From positions 1 to 36,071 of the forward strand of contig DVIC01000082.1 of NCBI GenBank assembly GCA_018711545.1: a DNA stretch of 36,071 nt, read 5' to 3'. Both the position numbers and the translations under genes were made by a program. Positions 22,209-31,009 of this stretch are shown in pieces. The notes beneath the pieces are model-generated. The model had not been told where the DNA came from and did no database searches. It saw nothing but the letters and a program-made list of their open reading frames with translations. The DNA is from Fimenecus stercoravium (lineage in GTDB: Bacteria; Bacillota; Clostridia; Oscillospirales; Acutalibacteraceae). Position 1 is the first letter of the stretch. The number at the start of each line of letters is the position of its first letter.

Positions 22209-22838
22209 ATGGCAGATCCGTATGCCGTTTTGGGCATACCGCGTAATGCGACCGACGAACAGCTCAAGGACGCATACCGCGCGCTTGCCCGCAAATATCA
22301 GGAGGATTCTCTCGCTTCCGGTCCGCTTGCGGACGTAGCACGTCGCAAAATGGAAGAGCTTGACCGCGCCTATGATGCGATCGTTGCCGAGCGGCGCGGG
22401 CAGACTGCGTATACGAGCGATCAGTCCTCTTATGCAAATGCGGGCGGTTATAACGCCTACGGCGGCAGCGCTTACAGCGGTTCGCAGTTTGCCGACGTGC
22501 GCGCGCAGATCAACAGCGGGCGCATCGATGACGCCGAGATGATCTTAGACGGCATCCCGATCGGCTCGCGTACGGCGGAGTGGTATTTCCTGAAAGGGCA
22601 GATCCAGCAGCGGCGCGGTTGGTTCGACGAAGCATATAAAAATTATTCCGCCGCCTGCCAGCGCGACCCGGGCAATACCGAGTACGCGGCGGCGTTCAAT
22701 TCGCTGAACAACAATTCGCGCGGCGGTTATCGCCAGACCCGCGGCGGCGGGTGCGACGCCTGCGACATCTGTTCGTCGCTGTTGTGTGCGGACTGCTGCT
22801 GTGAATGCATGGGCGGCGATCTGATTCCGGGCTGCTGA
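22209..22838 (+). CDS. J-domain-like protein lacking HPD, with Cys-rich tail
   Basis: J-domains stimulate Hsp70 ATPase through an HPD tripeptide. The 209-aa protein starts with a clear J-domain helix pattern (DPYAVLGIPRNATDEQLKDA, 3-22; YRALARKY), but the HPD position reads QED (31-33), so Hsp70 activation is doubtful. Helix III follows (MEELDRAYDAIV). A Gly/Tyr/Ser-rich linker and TPR-like helices (about 95-160; EWYFLKGQIQQRRGWFDEAY) come next. The last 28 residues hold nine cysteines (CDACDICSSLLCADCCCEC), possibly metal-binding or acylated. It lies between DUF5685 and a membrane protein gene. Confidence 0.8.
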   Translation: MADPYAVLGIPRNATDEQLKDAYRALARKYQEDSLASGPLADVARRKMEELDRAYDAIVAERRGQTAYTSDQSSYANAGGYNAYGGSAYSGSQFADVRAQINSGRIDDAEMILDGIPIGSRTAEWYFLKGQIQQRRGWFDEAYKNYSAACQRDPGNTEYAAAFNSLNNNSRGGYRQTRGGGCDACDICSSLLCADCCCECMGGDLIPGC

Positions 22839-22839
22839 T

Positions 22840-23394
22840 ATGGGAAAGGATAGTTTTCAAAACACCTCCAAAACAGCGCTCGGCGGCATCGTAGCGGCGC
22901 TTTCGGTCGTGACGATGTTCCTGACGGCAGTGATCCCGACACTGACCTATGCGCTGCCTGCGGTGGCGGGCGTGCTTTTGGTGGTCATGGTCATCGACGT
23001 CGGCAAAAAATGGGCGTTCGGCGTATATGCGGCGGTGAGCCTGCTTTCTTTGCTGGTGCTTCCCGACAAGGAAGCCGCCGTGATGTATGTGTTCTTTTTC
23101 GGGCACTACCCCATCTTTAAGGCGATTTTAGAGGGAAGGCTGCACGGCGTGTGGCTGTGGGTGCTGAAATTCCTGCTTTTCAATGTGTCGGTGGTGCTGG
23201 CGTACCTTGTGATCATTTATGTGTTCCAGATTCCGTTTGACGATATGGAGGACTACGGCAAATGGGCGGTCTGGGCGCTTTTGGGGCTGGGCAACGTCGT
23301 GTTTGTGATCTATGATATCGCGATCTCCCGCCTTGTCACGCTGTATATGCTCAAATGGCGGAAATCCGTTCGCAAGCTGCTTAAGTTCAAATGA
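22840..23394 (+). CDS. Multi-pass membrane protein of unknown function
   Basis: No family is recognised with confidence. The 184-aa protein has about five hydrophobic segments: near residues 12-30, 36-52, 55-72, 104-125 and 145-165. The loop around 77-93 reads YVFFFGHYPIFKAILEG, which looks conserved, and the C-terminus is strongly basic (KWRKSVRKLLKFK). The overall look resembles small S-component or YrhP-like integral proteins, but that is not supported by a signature. The start is 1 nt after the stop of the J-domain-like gene, suggesting coupled translation and possibly a joint role at the membrane. Confidence 0.72.
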   Translation: MGKDSFQNTSKTALGGIVAALSVVTMFLTAVIPTLTYALPAVAGVLLVVMVIDVGKKWAFGVYAAVSLLSLLVLPDKEAAVMYVFFFGHYPIFKAILEGRLHGVWLWVLKFLLFNVSVVLAYLVIIYVFQIPFDDMEDYGKWAVWALLGLGNVVFVIYDIAISRLVTLYMLKWRKSVRKLLKFK

Positions 23395-23423
23395 ATATGG
23401 AAAACGGTTGGTTTGACCGCTGT

Positions 23424-23458
23424 AAACACGGAGTGCAAAAGCACTCCGTGTTTTGTGC
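23424..23458 (+). terminator. Terminator after the membrane-protein gene
   Basis: AAACACGGAGTGC and GCACTCCGTGTTT form a 13-bp perfect stem with an AAAA loop (23424-23453), followed by T-rich sequence. It ends the metF transcript. Confidence 0.9.
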
Positions 23459-23489
23459 TTTTTAAAATGGCTTTCTTTTCATACACCCC

Positions 23490-23518
23490 TTTTCAAAACG
23501 GATCAGATATGCTAAAAT
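23490..23518 (+). promoter_or_regulatory. Promoter of pyrE-radC
   Basis: An extended -10, TGCTAAAAT (hexamer 23513-23518), lies 17 bp after TTTTCA (23490-23495). No PyrR-type leader or attenuator was seen in the short leader. Confidence 0.55.
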
Positions 23519-23550
23519 ACAAGCAACAATGACAAAAAGGAGCTTTAGCC

Positions 23551-24135
23551 ATGCTTACGCAAGAGAGAGTGACCGAAATTTTAAAAGAAGCGGGCGTGCT
23601 TTTAGAAGGGCATTTCCTGCTGACCTCCGGCCGGCATTCCGATAAATATTTACAATGCGCCAAGATCTTTCGCAACACCAAATACAGCGAGGAGCTTTGC
23701 GCGGCGCTGGCGGAAAAATACAAGGATGCGGGCGTGCAGGTCGTTATCGGCCCCGCCATGGGCGCGGTGCAGATGGCGTATGAGGTCAGCCGCGCGCTCG
23801 GCTGTGAGAACTTCTTTACCGAGCGCGGTGAGGACGGTAAAATGACGCTGCGCCGCGGCTTTGCGGTTACCCCCGGTGAAAAGGTGCTGATCGTCGAGGA
23901 CGTCGTGACCACGGGCGGCTCCGTGAAAGAGGTCATCGACCTTGTGCGTGAGGCGGGCGGTGACATTGTCGGTGTCGGCTCCATTGTAGACCGTACCGGC
24001 GGCAAGATCGATTTCGGTGTGCCCTTTAAGGCCGTGTATTCCGCGCCGGTGACTTCTTGGGAAGCATCGGAATGTCCGCTTTGCAAGGCGGGCGAGCTCG
24101 AGCTTGTAAAGCCCGGCAGCCGCAAGATCAAATAA
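23551..24135 (+). CDS. pyrE: Orotate phosphoribosyltransferase
   Basis: PyrE converts orotate and PRPP to OMP in pyrimidine biosynthesis. The 194-aa protein has HFLLTSGRHSDKYLQC near the N-terminus, the GPAMGAVQMAYEVSRAL loop, and the PRPP-binding motif VLIVEDVVTTGGSVKEVI (about 111-128). The C-terminus has a CPLC pair (ECPLCKAG), as seen in some clostridial and archaeal-like PyrE. AAGGAG lies 8 nt before the ATG. radC follows after 6 nt. No other pyr genes are present here. Confidence 0.94.
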   Translation: MLTQERVTEILKEAGVLLEGHFLLTSGRHSDKYLQCAKIFRNTKYSEELCAALAEKYKDAGVQVVIGPAMGAVQMAYEVSRALGCENFFTERGEDGKMTLRRGFAVTPGEKVLIVEDVVTTGGSVKEVIDLVREAGGDIVGVGSIVDRTGGKIDFGVPFKAVYSAPVTSWEASECPLCKAGELELVKPGSRKIK

Positions 24136-24141
24136 TCCGCG

Positions 24142-24846
24142 ATGGCAGAAAAGCAGACTGCGCCGCTGCACGGCGGGCACCGCGCGCGGCTCAAAGCGCG
24201 CTTTGTCCGCGAGGGCTTAGATGCGTTTGAGGATCACAATGCGCTGGAGCTTTTATTGTTTTATGCGATCCCGCAGCGCGACACCAACGAGCTTGCGCAC
24301 CGTCTCATTGATGAGTTCGGCTCGCTTTCCGGCGTGTTTGATGCGAGCGTCGAGGCGCTGATGCACGTGCCGGGCGTCGGCGAGAATACGGCAGTCCTCA
24401 TTCGCCTGATGTCGTCTCTGTTCGCAAAATATGAGCAGGACAAGGTCAAATCCGGCTCGCTTGTGCTCAATACCGCCAAGGTAGCGGGCGAATATTTCGT
24501 TTCGCAGTTCATCGGCAAAACCACCGAGCAGCTTTTGGCTGTATGCATGACGCACAAATGCCGTGTGGTGAATACGGTCGTGATCTCAGAAGGTACGCCT
24601 GACAGTACGCGCATCAATCTGCGCAAGATCGCCGAAGCGGCGATCCAAAACGGCGCGTCCGATATCTTGCTTGCGCACAACCATCCCGCAGGCGTCGCGG
24701 CGCCGTCGGCTGCGGACATCGATGCCACGCGCAACATCGTTTTAACGCTGCGCGCGCTGGGTATCCGCGTGAACGACCACTTTATCATCGCGGGCAAGGA
24801 TTGGTTTTCCATGAAGACCAGCCCGAAGTTCAAATACCTGTTTTAA
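24142..24846 (+). CDS. radC: RadC family JAB-domain protein
   Basis: RadC is a widespread protein linked historically to DNA repair; its true activity is unsettled. The 234-aa protein has an N-terminal helix-hairpin-helix region (MHVPGVGENTAVLIRLM, about 74-90). The JAB/MPN metalloprotease-like domain follows, with the metal motif LLAHNHPAGVAAPSAADID (H-x-H-P...D) and an upstream Glu in VVISEGTPDST. Length is standard. No clear ribosome binding site precedes the ATG, which lies 6 nt after the pyrE stop, so translational coupling is likely. Confidence 0.93.
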   Translation: MAEKQTAPLHGGHRARLKARFVREGLDAFEDHNALELLLFYAIPQRDTNELAHRLIDEFGSLSGVFDASVEALMHVPGVGENTAVLIRLMSSLFAKYEQDKVKSGSLVLNTAKVAGEYFVSQFIGKTTEQLLAVCMTHKCRVVNTVVISEGTPDSTRINLRKIAEAAIQNGASDILLAHNHPAGVAAPSAADIDATRNIVLTLRALGIRVNDHFIIAGKDWFSMKTSPKFKYLF

Positions 24847-24869
24847 ATCATCTCGCGCAAGCCAATGCT

Positions 24870-24906
24870 AAAAGCGTGTCGGGGCGTCCCGCCGCGCTTT
24901 TCTGTT
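24870..24906 (+). terminator. Terminator after radC
   Basis: AAAAGCG (24870-24876) pairs with CGCTTTT (24895-24901) around an inner CGGG/CCCG hairpin, followed by CTGTT. The internal loop makes it weaker than the others here. Confidence 0.6.
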
Positions 24907-24919
24907 GCCGTAAAAACAG

Positions 24920-24948
24920 TTGACAAAGCCTGAAAAACAGGGTATGAT
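24920..24948 (+). promoter_or_regulatory. Promoter of uvrB-uvrA
   Basis: TTGACA (24920-24925) and TATGAT (24943-24948) are 17 bp apart. GAACAAATGTTCTTTT (24956-24971) lies just after and contains GAACaaatGTTC, close to the Gram-positive LexA/SOS box (CGAAC-4-GTTCG), consistent with SOS control of uvrBA. Confidence 0.85.
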
Positions 24949-24997
24949 AGGAAAGAACAAATGTTCTTTTGACTTTGTGACCGCTACGGAGAATCCT

Positions 24998-26968
24998 ATG
25001 GAAGAACAAAAATTCAAATTGAAAGCGCCCTATGCGCCTACGGGCGACCAGCCCGAGGCGATCGCAGCGCTGACCGCAGGTGTAAATAAAGGCTATATGG
25101 AGCAGACGCTTTTGGGCGTGACGGGCTCGGGCAAGACCTTTACGATGGCGAATATCATCGCCAATCTCAACCGCCCGACGCTGGTGCTCGCGCACAACAA
25201 GACCCTTGCAGCGCAGCTTTGCTCGGAGTTTAAGGAATTTTTCCCTGAAAATGCCGTGGAATACTTCGTCTCCTATTACGATTATTACCAGCCTGAGGCG
25301 TACATCCCCTCAACGGATACGTATATCGAAAAGGATTCCGCCATCAATGATGAGATCGACAAGCTGCGTCACTCCGCGACGTCGGCGCTTTCCGAACGCC
25401 GCGATGTCATCATTGTCGCCAGCGTCTCCTGCATTTATACCCTTGGCGACCCCATCGACTACCGCAACATGGTCATTTCCCTGCGACAGGGGATGCAGAA
25501 AAACCGCGACGAGCTGCTGCAAAAGCTCGTGGAGATCCAATACGAGCGCAATGACATCAACTTTATCCGCAACAAATTCCGCGTGCGCGGGGACGTGGTG
25601 GAGATTTTTCCGGCTTATGCCAGCGATACCGCGATCCGTGTCGAATTTTTCGGGGATGAGATCGACCGCATCAGCGAGATCAACCCCCTCACCGGGCAGG
25701 TCAAAAATGTGGTCTCCCACGTTGCGATCTATCCCGCGTCACACTATGTCGTTTCGCCCGATAAGCTCGAAACTGCGATCGAAGAGATCCTTGCCGAAAT
25801 GGAGGCGCGCGTCAAGGAATTTGAAAAGGCGGGCAAGCTGCTTGAAGCGCAGCGCATCCGCCAGCGCACCGAATACGACATGGAAATGCTGCGCGAGACG
25901 GGCTTTTGCAAGGGTATCGAAAACTATTCCCGCGTGATGTCCGGGCGTGCACCCGGCTCTGCGCCGTTTACGCTGCTTGATTATTTCCCGAAGGACTTTT
26001 TGCTGTTCGTGGATGAATCCCATGTCACGCTCCCGCAGGTGCGCGGCATGTACGGCGGCGACCGCTCGCGTAAGGAATCCTTAGTGGAATTCGGTTTCCG
26101 TCTGCCCTCGGCGTTTGATAACCGCCCGCTGACTTTCGATGAATTTTACGAGCGCGTCGGGCAGAAAATTTTTGTGAGCGCCACGCCCGGTGACTTTGAA
26201 CGCACAAAGAGCGCACAGATCGTCGAGCAGGTCATCCGTCCCACCGGACTTTTGGATCCCGAGATCTTCGTGCGCCCGACCGAGGGGCAGATCGAGGATC
26301 TGATCTCCGAGATCCGGCTGCGCACCGACCGCGGCGAGCGTGTGCTCGTTACGACGCTTACGAAAAAAATGGCGGAAAACCTGACCGATTTCCTCGACAC
26401 GCACGGCATCAAGGTCAAGTATATGCATTACGATATTGACACGATTGAGCGCATGGAGATCATCCGCGATCTGCGTCTGGGCGAATTTGACGTGCTCGTC
26501 GGCATCAACCTCCTGCGTGAGGGCTTAGACATCCCCGAGGTGTCGCTCGTCGCGATCCTCGACGCCGACAAAGAGGGTTTTTTGCGCTCGGAAACGTCGC
26601 TGGTGCAGACGGTCGGGCGCGCGGCACGCAACGCGCACGGCGAGGTCATCATGTATGCCGACAGCGTCACGCCCTCCATGGAGCGCGCCATCGCCGAGAC
26701 GGTGCGCCGCCGCGAAAAACAGATGCGCTATAACGAAGCGCACGGGATCACACCGCGCACCATTCAAAAGGATGTACGTGATATTCTCGAAATCTCCACG
26801 CACGCCGAGGACGGCAAGAAGCCGCGCAAGCGCCTGAGTGAACGCGAACGGCAGGCGATGATCGCCAAATTGACCGCCGAGATGCGCGCGGCGGCAAAGC
26901 TGCTGGAATTCGAGCACGCGGCCATGCTGCGCGACAAAATTCAGGAACTCAAAGGGGAAAAACGCTGA
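24998..26968 (+). CDS. uvrB: Excinuclease ABC subunit B
   Basis: UvrB verifies DNA damage delivered by UvrA and holds UvrC for incision. The 656-aa protein has Walker A (GVTGSGKT, 40-47), the beta-hairpin region (YYDYYQPEAYIP), the SYSRVMSGR-like block (here ENYSRVMSGR), the DESH box (LLFVDESHVTLPQ), helicase motifs (LLREGLDIPEVSLV, QTVGRAARN), and a C-terminal UVR motif that binds UvrC. The start at 24998 gives the normal N-terminus (FKLKAPYAPTGDQPEAI), with CGGAG upstream. A possible LexA box sits in the leader. It overlaps uvrA by one base. Confidence 0.98.
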   Translation: MEEQKFKLKAPYAPTGDQPEAIAALTAGVNKGYMEQTLLGVTGSGKTFTMANIIANLNRPTLVLAHNKTLAAQLCSEFKEFFPENAVEYFVSYYDYYQPEAYIPSTDTYIEKDSAINDEIDKLRHSATSALSERRDVIIVASVSCIYTLGDPIDYRNMVISLRQGMQKNRDELLQKLVEIQYERNDINFIRNKFRVRGDVVEIFPAYASDTAIRVEFFGDEIDRISEINPLTGQVKNVVSHVAIYPASHYVVSPDKLETAIEEILAEMEARVKEFEKAGKLLEAQRIRQRTEYDMEMLRETGFCKGIENYSRVMSGRAPGSAPFTLLDYFPKDFLLFVDESHVTLPQVRGMYGGDRSRKESLVEFGFRLPSAFDNRPLTFDEFYERVGQKIFVSATPGDFERTKSAQIVEQVIRPTGLLDPEIFVRPTEGQIEDLISEIRLRTDRGERVLVTTLTKKMAENLTDFLDTHGIKVKYMHYDIDTIERMEIIRDLRLGEFDVLVGINLLREGLDIPEVSLVAILDADKEGFLRSETSLVQTVGRAARNAHGEVIMYADSVTPSMERAIAETVRRREKQMRYNEAHGITPRTIQKDVRDILEISTHAEDGKKPRKRLSERERQAMIAKLTAEMRAAAKLLEFEHAAMLRDKIQELKGEKR

Positions 26969-29808
26969 TGGCAAGCAAACACATTGTGGTCAAAGGTGCG
27001 CGCGAGCACAACCTGAAAAATATAGATGTCGAGATCCCGCGTGACAAGCTCGTGGTGCTTACGGGCCTTTCGGGGTCGGGCAAATCATCGCTCGCATTCG
27101 ACACCATTTATGCCGAGGGGCAGCGGCGGTATGTGGAGTCGCTCTCCTCCTATGCGCGTATGTTCCTCGGGCAGATGGAAAAGCCGAACGTCGATTCGAT
27201 CGACGGGCTTTCTCCCGCCATTTCCATCGACCAGAAGACCACGTCCAAAAATCCGCGTTCCACGGTGGGCACGGTGACGGAAATTTACGACTACCTGCGG
27301 CTTTTGTATGCGCGCGTGGGCGTGCCGCACTGCCCCGTGTGCGGACGTGAGATCGTGCGGCAGTCGGTGGACACCATCGTAGACCGCGTTATGGAGTTGG
27401 AACCGGGCGCGAAGATCCAGGTCATGGCGCCCGTGGTGCGCGGCAGAAAGGGCGAGCACCAGAAAGAACTCGACGCCGCGCGGCGTTCGGGCTTTGTGCG
27501 CGTGCGCGTGGACGGTAATCTGTATGATCTGTCCGAAGAGATCAAGCTCGAAAAGAATTTCAAACACAGCATCGAGATCGTGGTGGACCGGCTTGTGATC
27601 TCGCCCGACATCCGCAGCCGCCTTGCGGATTCCATTGAAACGGCGACGTCGCTTTCGGGCGGCACGGTGCTCATCAACCTCATCGGCGGGGAGGATCTGC
27701 TGTTTTCGCAGAACTATGCCTGCCCTGAGCACGGCGCTTCGGTGGACGAGCTGACCCCACGGATGTTCTCGTTCAACAATCCGTTTGGCGCGTGCGAGAC
27801 CTGCACGGGGCTCGGTACGTTTTTGAAGGTCGATCCCGATCTCATCATCCCGAACAAAAAGCTGTCTATCCGCGACGGCGCCATTCGTGCCAGCGGTTGG
27901 ACAAATGCCGAGGGCGGCACCATTGCACAGATGTACTATGAAGCGCTCGGCAAGAAATACGGCTTTACGCTCGACACGCCCATTTGTGACCTTTCTAAAA
28001 AGGCGCTCGATGCTTTGCTGTACGGTACGAAAGGCGAAAAGCTGAGCATGCAGCGCACCAATGTCTACGGCACGGGCAGTTATACCGCTGCATTCGAAGG
28101 CATCGTCAACAACCTCGAGCGGCGATATAAGGAATCTACAAGCGATTGGGCGCGCTGGGAAATCGAGCAGGTGATGAAAGCCTGCGACTGCCCCGACTGC
28201 CACGGCGCGCGTCTGAAGCCCATCACCTTAGGCGTGACGGTGGGCGGCATCAATATTTATGAATTCACCAAAATGTCCGTGACGGCGGCGCTCAAGTTTT
28301 TGGACGGACTGCAATTAAGCGACCGCGACCGCGTGATCGCCGACCAGATTTTGCGCGAGATCCGCAGTCGGCTTGAATTTTTGTCAAGCGTGGGACTGGA
28401 ATACTTAACGCTTGCGCGCTCGTCGGGCACGCTCTCTGGCGGTGAAAGCCAGCGTATCCGTTTGGCGACGCAGATCGGCTCGTCCTTAATGGGCGTGCTG
28501 TATATCCTCGATGAGCCGAGCATCGGACTGCATCAGCGTGACAACGACAAGCTGCTTGCCACGCTCAAGCATCTGCGCGACCTCGGCAACACGCTGCTGG
28601 TCGTCGAGCATGACGAGGACACCATGTATGCCGCAGATTACATCGTGGACATCGGCCCTGGGGCGGGTGTGCACGGCGGCGAGGTCGTCTGCGCAGGTAC
28701 GGTGGAGGATATCAAAAACTGCCCCGCGTCCATCACCGGACAGTATTTGAGCGGCAAGCGCAAGATCCCCGTGCCCGAAACACGCCGTAAGGGGAACGGC
28801 AAGTTCCTCACTGTGCGCGGTGCGGCGGAGAACAACCTCAAAAACATCAACGTAAAATTCCCCTTAGGCAAATTCATCGCCGTCACCGGCGTGTCGGGGT
28901 CGGGTAAATCTTCGCTGGTCAATGAAATCTTGTATAAGCGCCTTGCCAATGAACTCAACGGCGCGAAAAAGCCCGTGGGGAAGCATAAGGATATTTTAGG
29001 CCTCGAAAACCTTGATAAGGTCGTAGACATCGACCAGTCGCCCATCGGCAGGACGCCGCGTTCCAATCCCGCCACCTATACGGGCGTGTTCACGGACATC
29101 CGCAACCTGTTCGCGCAAACGCAGGATGCCAAAGTGCGCGGCTTTACGCCGAGCCGTTTCTCTTTTAACGTCAAGGGCGGACGCTGCGAAGCGTGCCAGG
29201 GCGACGGCATTGTGAAGATCGAAATGCACTTTTTGGCGGATATCTATGTACCCTGTGACGTGTGCAAGGGCGCGCGTTTCAACCGGGAAACGCTGGAGGT
29301 CAAATATAAGGGCAAATCCATTTATGATGTGCTGGAAATGACGGTGGAAGAGGCGCTCGGCTTCTTTTCGAGCATCCCCAAGATCAGCCGCAAGCTCCAG
29401 ACGATTTATGACGTAGGACTCGGCTATGTCAAGCTCGGGCAGCCCGCCACCACACTTTCCGGCGGCGAGGCGCAGCGCGTGAAGCTCGCAACGGAGCTTT
29501 CGCGCCGCCCGACGGGCAGGACGATCTATATTTTGGACGAACCCACCACAGGTTTGCACACGGCGGACGTGCACCGCCTTATTGACGTTTTGCAGAAGCT
29601 CGCGGACGGCGGCAATACGGTCGTTGTCATCGAACATAATCTGGACGTCATCAAGGTCGCGGACCATATCATTGACCTCGGTCCCGAGGGCGGGGATAAC
29701 GGCGGCACCGTTGTCGCCGAAGGCACGCCCGAAGCAGTCGCGCGCTGTGAACAGTCCTATACGGGGCAGTATCTTAAGCCGCTGCTTGAAAAACAGGCGG
29801 GGAAATAA
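26968..29808 (+). CDS. uvrA: Excinuclease ABC subunit A
   Basis: UvrA is the dimeric ABC-type ATPase that finds bulky DNA lesions and loads UvrB. The 946-aa protein has two ATPase modules: Walker A GLSGSGKSSLAFD near the N-terminus and GVSGSGKSSLVNE at about 642. The matching signature motifs are LSGGESQRIRLATQ and LSGGEAQRVKLATE. Zinc-finger cysteines are seen at CPVCGRE, CPDCHGARL and CEACQGDG/CDVCKGARF. Length and order are standard. The start codon overlaps the uvrB stop (TGATG). A strong terminator follows. Confidence 0.98.
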   Translation: MASKHIVVKGAREHNLKNIDVEIPRDKLVVLTGLSGSGKSSLAFDTIYAEGQRRYVESLSSYARMFLGQMEKPNVDSIDGLSPAISIDQKTTSKNPRSTVGTVTEIYDYLRLLYARVGVPHCPVCGREIVRQSVDTIVDRVMELEPGAKIQVMAPVVRGRKGEHQKELDAARRSGFVRVRVDGNLYDLSEEIKLEKNFKHSIEIVVDRLVISPDIRSRLADSIETATSLSGGTVLINLIGGEDLLFSQNYACPEHGASVDELTPRMFSFNNPFGACETCTGLGTFLKVDPDLIIPNKKLSIRDGAIRASGWTNAEGGTIAQMYYEALGKKYGFTLDTPICDLSKKALDALLYGTKGEKLSMQRTNVYGTGSYTAAFEGIVNNLERRYKESTSDWARWEIEQVMKACDCPDCHGARLKPITLGVTVGGINIYEFTKMSVTAALKFLDGLQLSDRDRVIADQILREIRSRLEFLSSVGLEYLTLARSSGTLSGGESQRIRLATQIGSSLMGVLYILDEPSIGLHQRDNDKLLATLKHLRDLGNTLLVVEHDEDTMYAADYIVDIGPGAGVHGGEVVCAGTVEDIKNCPASITGQYLSGKRKIPVPETRRKGNGKFLTVRGAAENNLKNINVKFPLGKFIAVTGVSGSGKSSLVNEILYKRLANELNGAKKPVGKHKDILGLENLDKVVDIDQSPIGRTPRSNPATYTGVFTDIRNLFAQTQDAKVRGFTPSRFSFNVKGGRCEACQGDGIVKIEMHFLADIYVPCDVCKGARFNRETLEVKYKGKSIYDVLEMTVEEALGFFSSIPKISRKLQTIYDVGLGYVKLGQPATTLSGGEAQRVKLATELSRRPTGRTIYILDEPTTGLHTADVHRLIDVLQKLADGGNTVVVIEHNLDVIKVADHIIDLGPEGGDNGGTVVAEGTPEAVARCEQSYTGQYLKPLLEKQAGK

Positions 29809-29825
29809 CCAAACGAAAAATCAAA

Positions 29826-29870
29826 AAAGCGCGCAGTCCGAACGATTTTGTTCGGGCTGCGCGCTTTCTG
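29826..29870 (+). terminator. Terminator after uvrA
   Basis: A long stem pairs AAAGCGCGCAGTCCGAAC (from 29826) with GTTCGGGCTGCGCGCTTT (to 29867), with one G-U. It sits between uvrA and the convergent 6S-like RNA. Confidence 0.9.
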
Positions 29871-29881
29871 CAAATGGGCAT

Positions 29882-30072
29882 AAAAATCCCCGCCCGACCG
29901 CGCACGGCTAATAATAACCTGCAAAAAGCAGGTGGGCGTCTATCCTCGGTTTCAGTGCTCCCAGCGTCCGCCAAAGGGCGGGAGGTCTGCACACCGCCTC
30001 GGAATTCCGACTCCCGTTTAAAAACGTGTTGGGTTAATATTGAACCGTACGGTTCTCGCATCGGGCAGGTTG
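29882..30072 (-). ncRNA. ssrS: Probable 6S RNA
   Basis: 6S RNA mimics an open promoter and sequesters sigma-A RNA polymerase in stationary phase. On the minus strand the ~190-nt RNA has ends that pair (CCTGCCCGA with TCGGGCGGG, nine pairs), a terminal hairpin CCGCC-CTTT-GGCGG in the middle, and an ACCGAGG segment on the 3' bubble side. The 3' arm reads CACCTGC, loop, GCAGGTTATTATTAGCC, which parallels E. coli 6S CACCUUGAA...UUCAAGGGUUACAGCC. A T-run (GGGGATTTTTA) closes it. It lies just after the DUF1292 gene on the same strand, with no gene of its own here. Assignment is by pattern, not by a covariance search. Confidence 0.7.
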
Positions 30073-30083
30073 ATGGGTTTTCT

Positions 30084-30380
30084 TTATTCTTCTGTAATGT
30101 CGAACAAATCCGCGAGCCGTTCCTCGAATGCGGCGCCGATCCGGTTGAACTCCTCGTCATCCTCGATGGGTTCAAGATACGTTTCGCCGTCCTCCTCGGT
30201 GACCCGAAGAATGATCAGCTCACCGTCGTCGTCCAGGATCTCTTCCGCTTCATCGTAAACAGGGAGCAGCGCTACATAGCGCGCGTTGTCCGTTTCAATG
30301 CGGTCAAGCTCTTCAAAGATATGTTCCGTACCGTCCTCGTCCACGACGCTGACGATGTCGGGGTTGTATGCTTCGTCCAT
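30084..30380 (-). CDS. DUF1292 family protein (YrzB-like)
   Basis: The function is unknown; this small acidic family is common in Bacillota. The 98-aa protein is very rich in Asp/Glu and has the family pattern: IVSVVDEDGTEHIFEELDRI, then YVALLPVYDEAEEILDDDGE, then LIILRVTEEDGETYLEPIED. It should be a soluble cytoplasmic protein. The ATG at 30380 has GGAGG 5 nt upstream; an ATG eight codons earlier has none. A good promoter lies upstream, and the 6S-like RNA lies immediately downstream. Confidence 0.88.
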   Translation of the reverse strand: MDEAYNPDIVSVVDEDGTEHIFEELDRIETDNARYVALLPVYDEAEEILDDDGELIILRVTEEDGETYLEPIEDDEEFNRIGAAFEERLADLFDITEE

Positions 30381-30413
30381 GCGTTCCTCCGTTGGTAGCT
30401 TCATTCTGTTTAC

Positions 30414-30442
30414 ATTTTACCCCGAAACGGGCGTATAGTCAA
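30414..30442 (-). promoter_or_regulatory. Promoter of the DUF1292 gene
   Basis: On the minus strand TTGACT (30442-30437) and TAAAAT (30419-30414) are 17 bp apart, about 35 nt before the start codon. Confidence 0.75.
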
Positions 30443-30564
30443 CGGTAAAAATTGGTCCGCCCCGCATTTTGCGCGTTTTGCGGTACGGCAGACAGGGAAA
30501 AACACCGATTTTCGGCAAGATGGACAATCAATATAAAAAAATATAAAAAATTTTAAAAAAACTA

Positions 30565-30592
30565 TTGACTTTTCTGAGTTCGGTGCTATAAT
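30565..30592 (+). promoter_or_regulatory. Strong promoter of the large structured RNA
   Basis: TTGACT (30565-30570) and an extended -10, TGCTATAAT (hexamer 30587-30592), are 16 bp apart. An A/T-rich, UP-element-like stretch of A and T runs (about 30530-30560) lies directly upstream, as at strong stable-RNA promoters. Confidence 0.85.
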
Positions 30593-31009
30593 AAAGATGA
30601 ACAAAGGGAGAAACCAAAGCAAACCCCAAAACGGTTCAAGGCGTGGTAAGGCTTTTGGATCTCCGCAGATAAAAGAGCCGAAAGGAAAGTACTCCGGCAG
30701 CATGTAAGGCTCGGATCCGCTTGAAAGGATTTGCCGTAAAGCACGGCGAAACGAGATTCGGTAAAACAGGGCCGGGGGAGCGGACGCAGATCAGACGTTC
30801 GCGGTGCTCTTCGGTTGCAGGTCGGCAGTGTGACGCAGGGGCAAAAACCCCAAGGTCCGAATAAGACCGATCGGCACGAAAAAGCGGAGTTCAAAATGTG
30901 CTTTGAATCACGAGACTTCTCAAAAGGCAATCGTTCTGTCGATTGTGATAGGTCTCGGCGGGTGGTTTCTGAAAAGCCTTTTGTTACAAAACGAAGGGAG
31001 GCGAATCCA

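Noticed and set aside
30598..30708. 36-codon Lys/Gly/Ser-rich frame starting at the predicted transcript start
   Set aside because: It would be leaderless with no ribosome binding site, and overlaps the GGCTTTT/AAAAgAGCC stem.
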